DNA of 7,873 nucleotides from Atopobium sp. UBA2090 (GTDB taxonomy: Bacteria > Actinomycetota > Coriobacteriia > Coriobacteriales > Atopobiaceae): positions 30,308 to 38,180 of the forward strand of contig DCZG01000151.1 in NCBI GenBank assembly GCA_002331575.1, read 5' to 3'. Positions 7,371 through 7,873 of the stretch are shown here, one piece after another. The position numbers and the translations under genes are program-made. Position 1 is the stretch's first letter. Every line of letters starts with the position of its first letter. The notes beneath the pieces are model-generated. The model did no database searches, was not told the origin of the DNA, and worked only from the letters and a program-made list of their open reading frames with translations.

Positions 7371-7873
7371 GCGTCCCTACATCATCCGGTTCGGCAACGA
7401 CGGCTGGCACGCGCGTCTCGACGAGGACTTCACGAGGGCGAACGTCGCGCGTGTGGCCGATGCCCTCGGACTCATCTGGGGAGACGCGCACCCAGGGGCA
7501 ACGGTCTTCGTCGGATACGACACCCGCCACGGCGCTCGAGCGTTCGCGCTGGAGGCTGCGGGCGTTCTCGCCGGATACGGTCTCGACGTCCGTCTTTCCG
7601 ACGCGGCGTGCCCGACGCCCGCCGTCGGGTGGGCCTGCTCTCGCGAGCCTTCGGCCGTTGGCGCCCTCGTCGTGACCGCGAGCGAGCGGTCCTGCGAGTA
7701 CGGGGGAGTCCTCGTCCGCACGGGCGATGGCGGGCCGGCTCCTCACGACCTTCTCGACCAGGTCGAACAGCTCATTCCCAACGTTCCCACCGCGGCGCGA
7801 GGCGACTGCACCGAGGTAGACCTCATGCAGCCCTACCTCGCAGACCTCCTCTCGCTCGTTGACGGCAAAGTCT
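7363..7873 (+). CDS. Phosphoglucomutase/phosphomannomutase-family protein, N-terminal part (3' truncated by window)
   Basis: Alpha-D-phosphohexomutases interconvert hexose 6- and 1-phosphates; beside galU the natural substrate would be glucose 6-phosphate, feeding UDP-glucose synthesis. The visible 170 residues give the family's domain 1: IIRFGNDGWHARLDEDFT (7-24, like FGTDGWRA), VFVGYDTRHGARAFA (48-62), and CPTPAVGW (83-90). The catalytic loop, normally TASHNP with a phosphoserine, reads TASERSCEYGGV (105-116). Ser107 (codon 7681-7683) is kept, but the following His-Asn-Pro is replaced, so mutase activity is uncertain. The TTG start at 7363 overlaps galU by eight bases, implying coupling. 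The metal-binding DGD motif, the sugar-binding and the phosphate-binding domains lie beyond the window, so the gene could be a real mutase, a divergent paralogue, or a non-catalytic relative. Confidence 0.85.
   Translation, partial: MDRRPYIIRFGNDGWHARLDEDFTRANVARVADALGLIWGDAHPGATVFVGYDTRHGARAFALEAAGVLAGYGLDVRLSDAACPTPAVGWACSREPSAVGALVVTASERSCEYGGVLVRTGDGGPAPHDLLDQVEQLIPNVPTAARGDCTEVDLMQPYLADLLSLVDGKV

Noticed and set aside
6875..7675. 266-codon + strand frame across the end of galU and the start of the mutase-like gene
   Set aside because: It is extremely Arg/Gly/Pro-rich, as expected from an out-of-frame reading of GC-rich genes, and conflicts with two recognisable proteins.

Overview
The window is 7.9 kb of high-GC bacterial chromosome, with every recognisable gene on the + strand and very little non-coding DNA. 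The codons strongly prefer G or C in the third position, which also produces long meaningless antisense frames. The gene order (F-type ATP synthase genes running into murA, then an LCP-family gene, a DtxR/MntR-type regulator, galU and a phosphohexomutase-like gene) and the protein sequences suggest a high-GC Actinomycetota, most likely class Coriobacteriia (Olsenella/Atopobium/Collinsella-like). That placement is from memory of the families, not from a search.

Layout: 1-593 is the 3' end of atpA (F1 alpha). Then come complete atpG (600-1514), atpD (1514-2986) and atpC (2998-3423), the usual A-G-D-C order of the atp operon. murA (3437-4723) follows 13 bases after atpC and probably starts at a TTG. 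A gene for a membrane-anchored LytR-CpsA-Psr protein (4756-5829) follows after 32 bases. From atpA to this gene no gap exceeds 32 bases and no clear terminator is seen, so ATP synthesis, the first committed step of peptidoglycan synthesis and an envelope glycopolymer ligase may share one transcript. A GC-rich hairpin overlaps the LCP stop codon. After 57 bases comes a two-domain DtxR/MntR-type metal-dependent repressor (5887-6309). The 155-base gap at 6310-6464 holds a second hairpin and the most AT-rich patch of the window, a possible promoter for galU (6465-7370). A TTG-started gene overlapping the end of galU by 8 bases (7363 to the window end) encodes a phosphoglucomutase/phosphomannomutase-family protein with an unusual active-site serine loop.

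Functionally the window joins energy metabolism to cell-envelope building: F1 makes ATP, MurA starts peptidoglycan precursor synthesis, the LCP protein probably attaches glycopolymers to the wall, and GalU plus its mutase-like neighbour would supply UDP-glucose for envelope sugars. No mobile element, CRISPR array, RNA gene, toxin-antitoxin pair or defence system was seen. This is mostly a core housekeeping region. The points most worth a second look are the altered catalytic loop of the mutase-like protein, the mixed MntR/DtxR metal-ligand set of the regulator, the duplicated N-terminal segment of the LCP protein, and the two coupled TTG starts.
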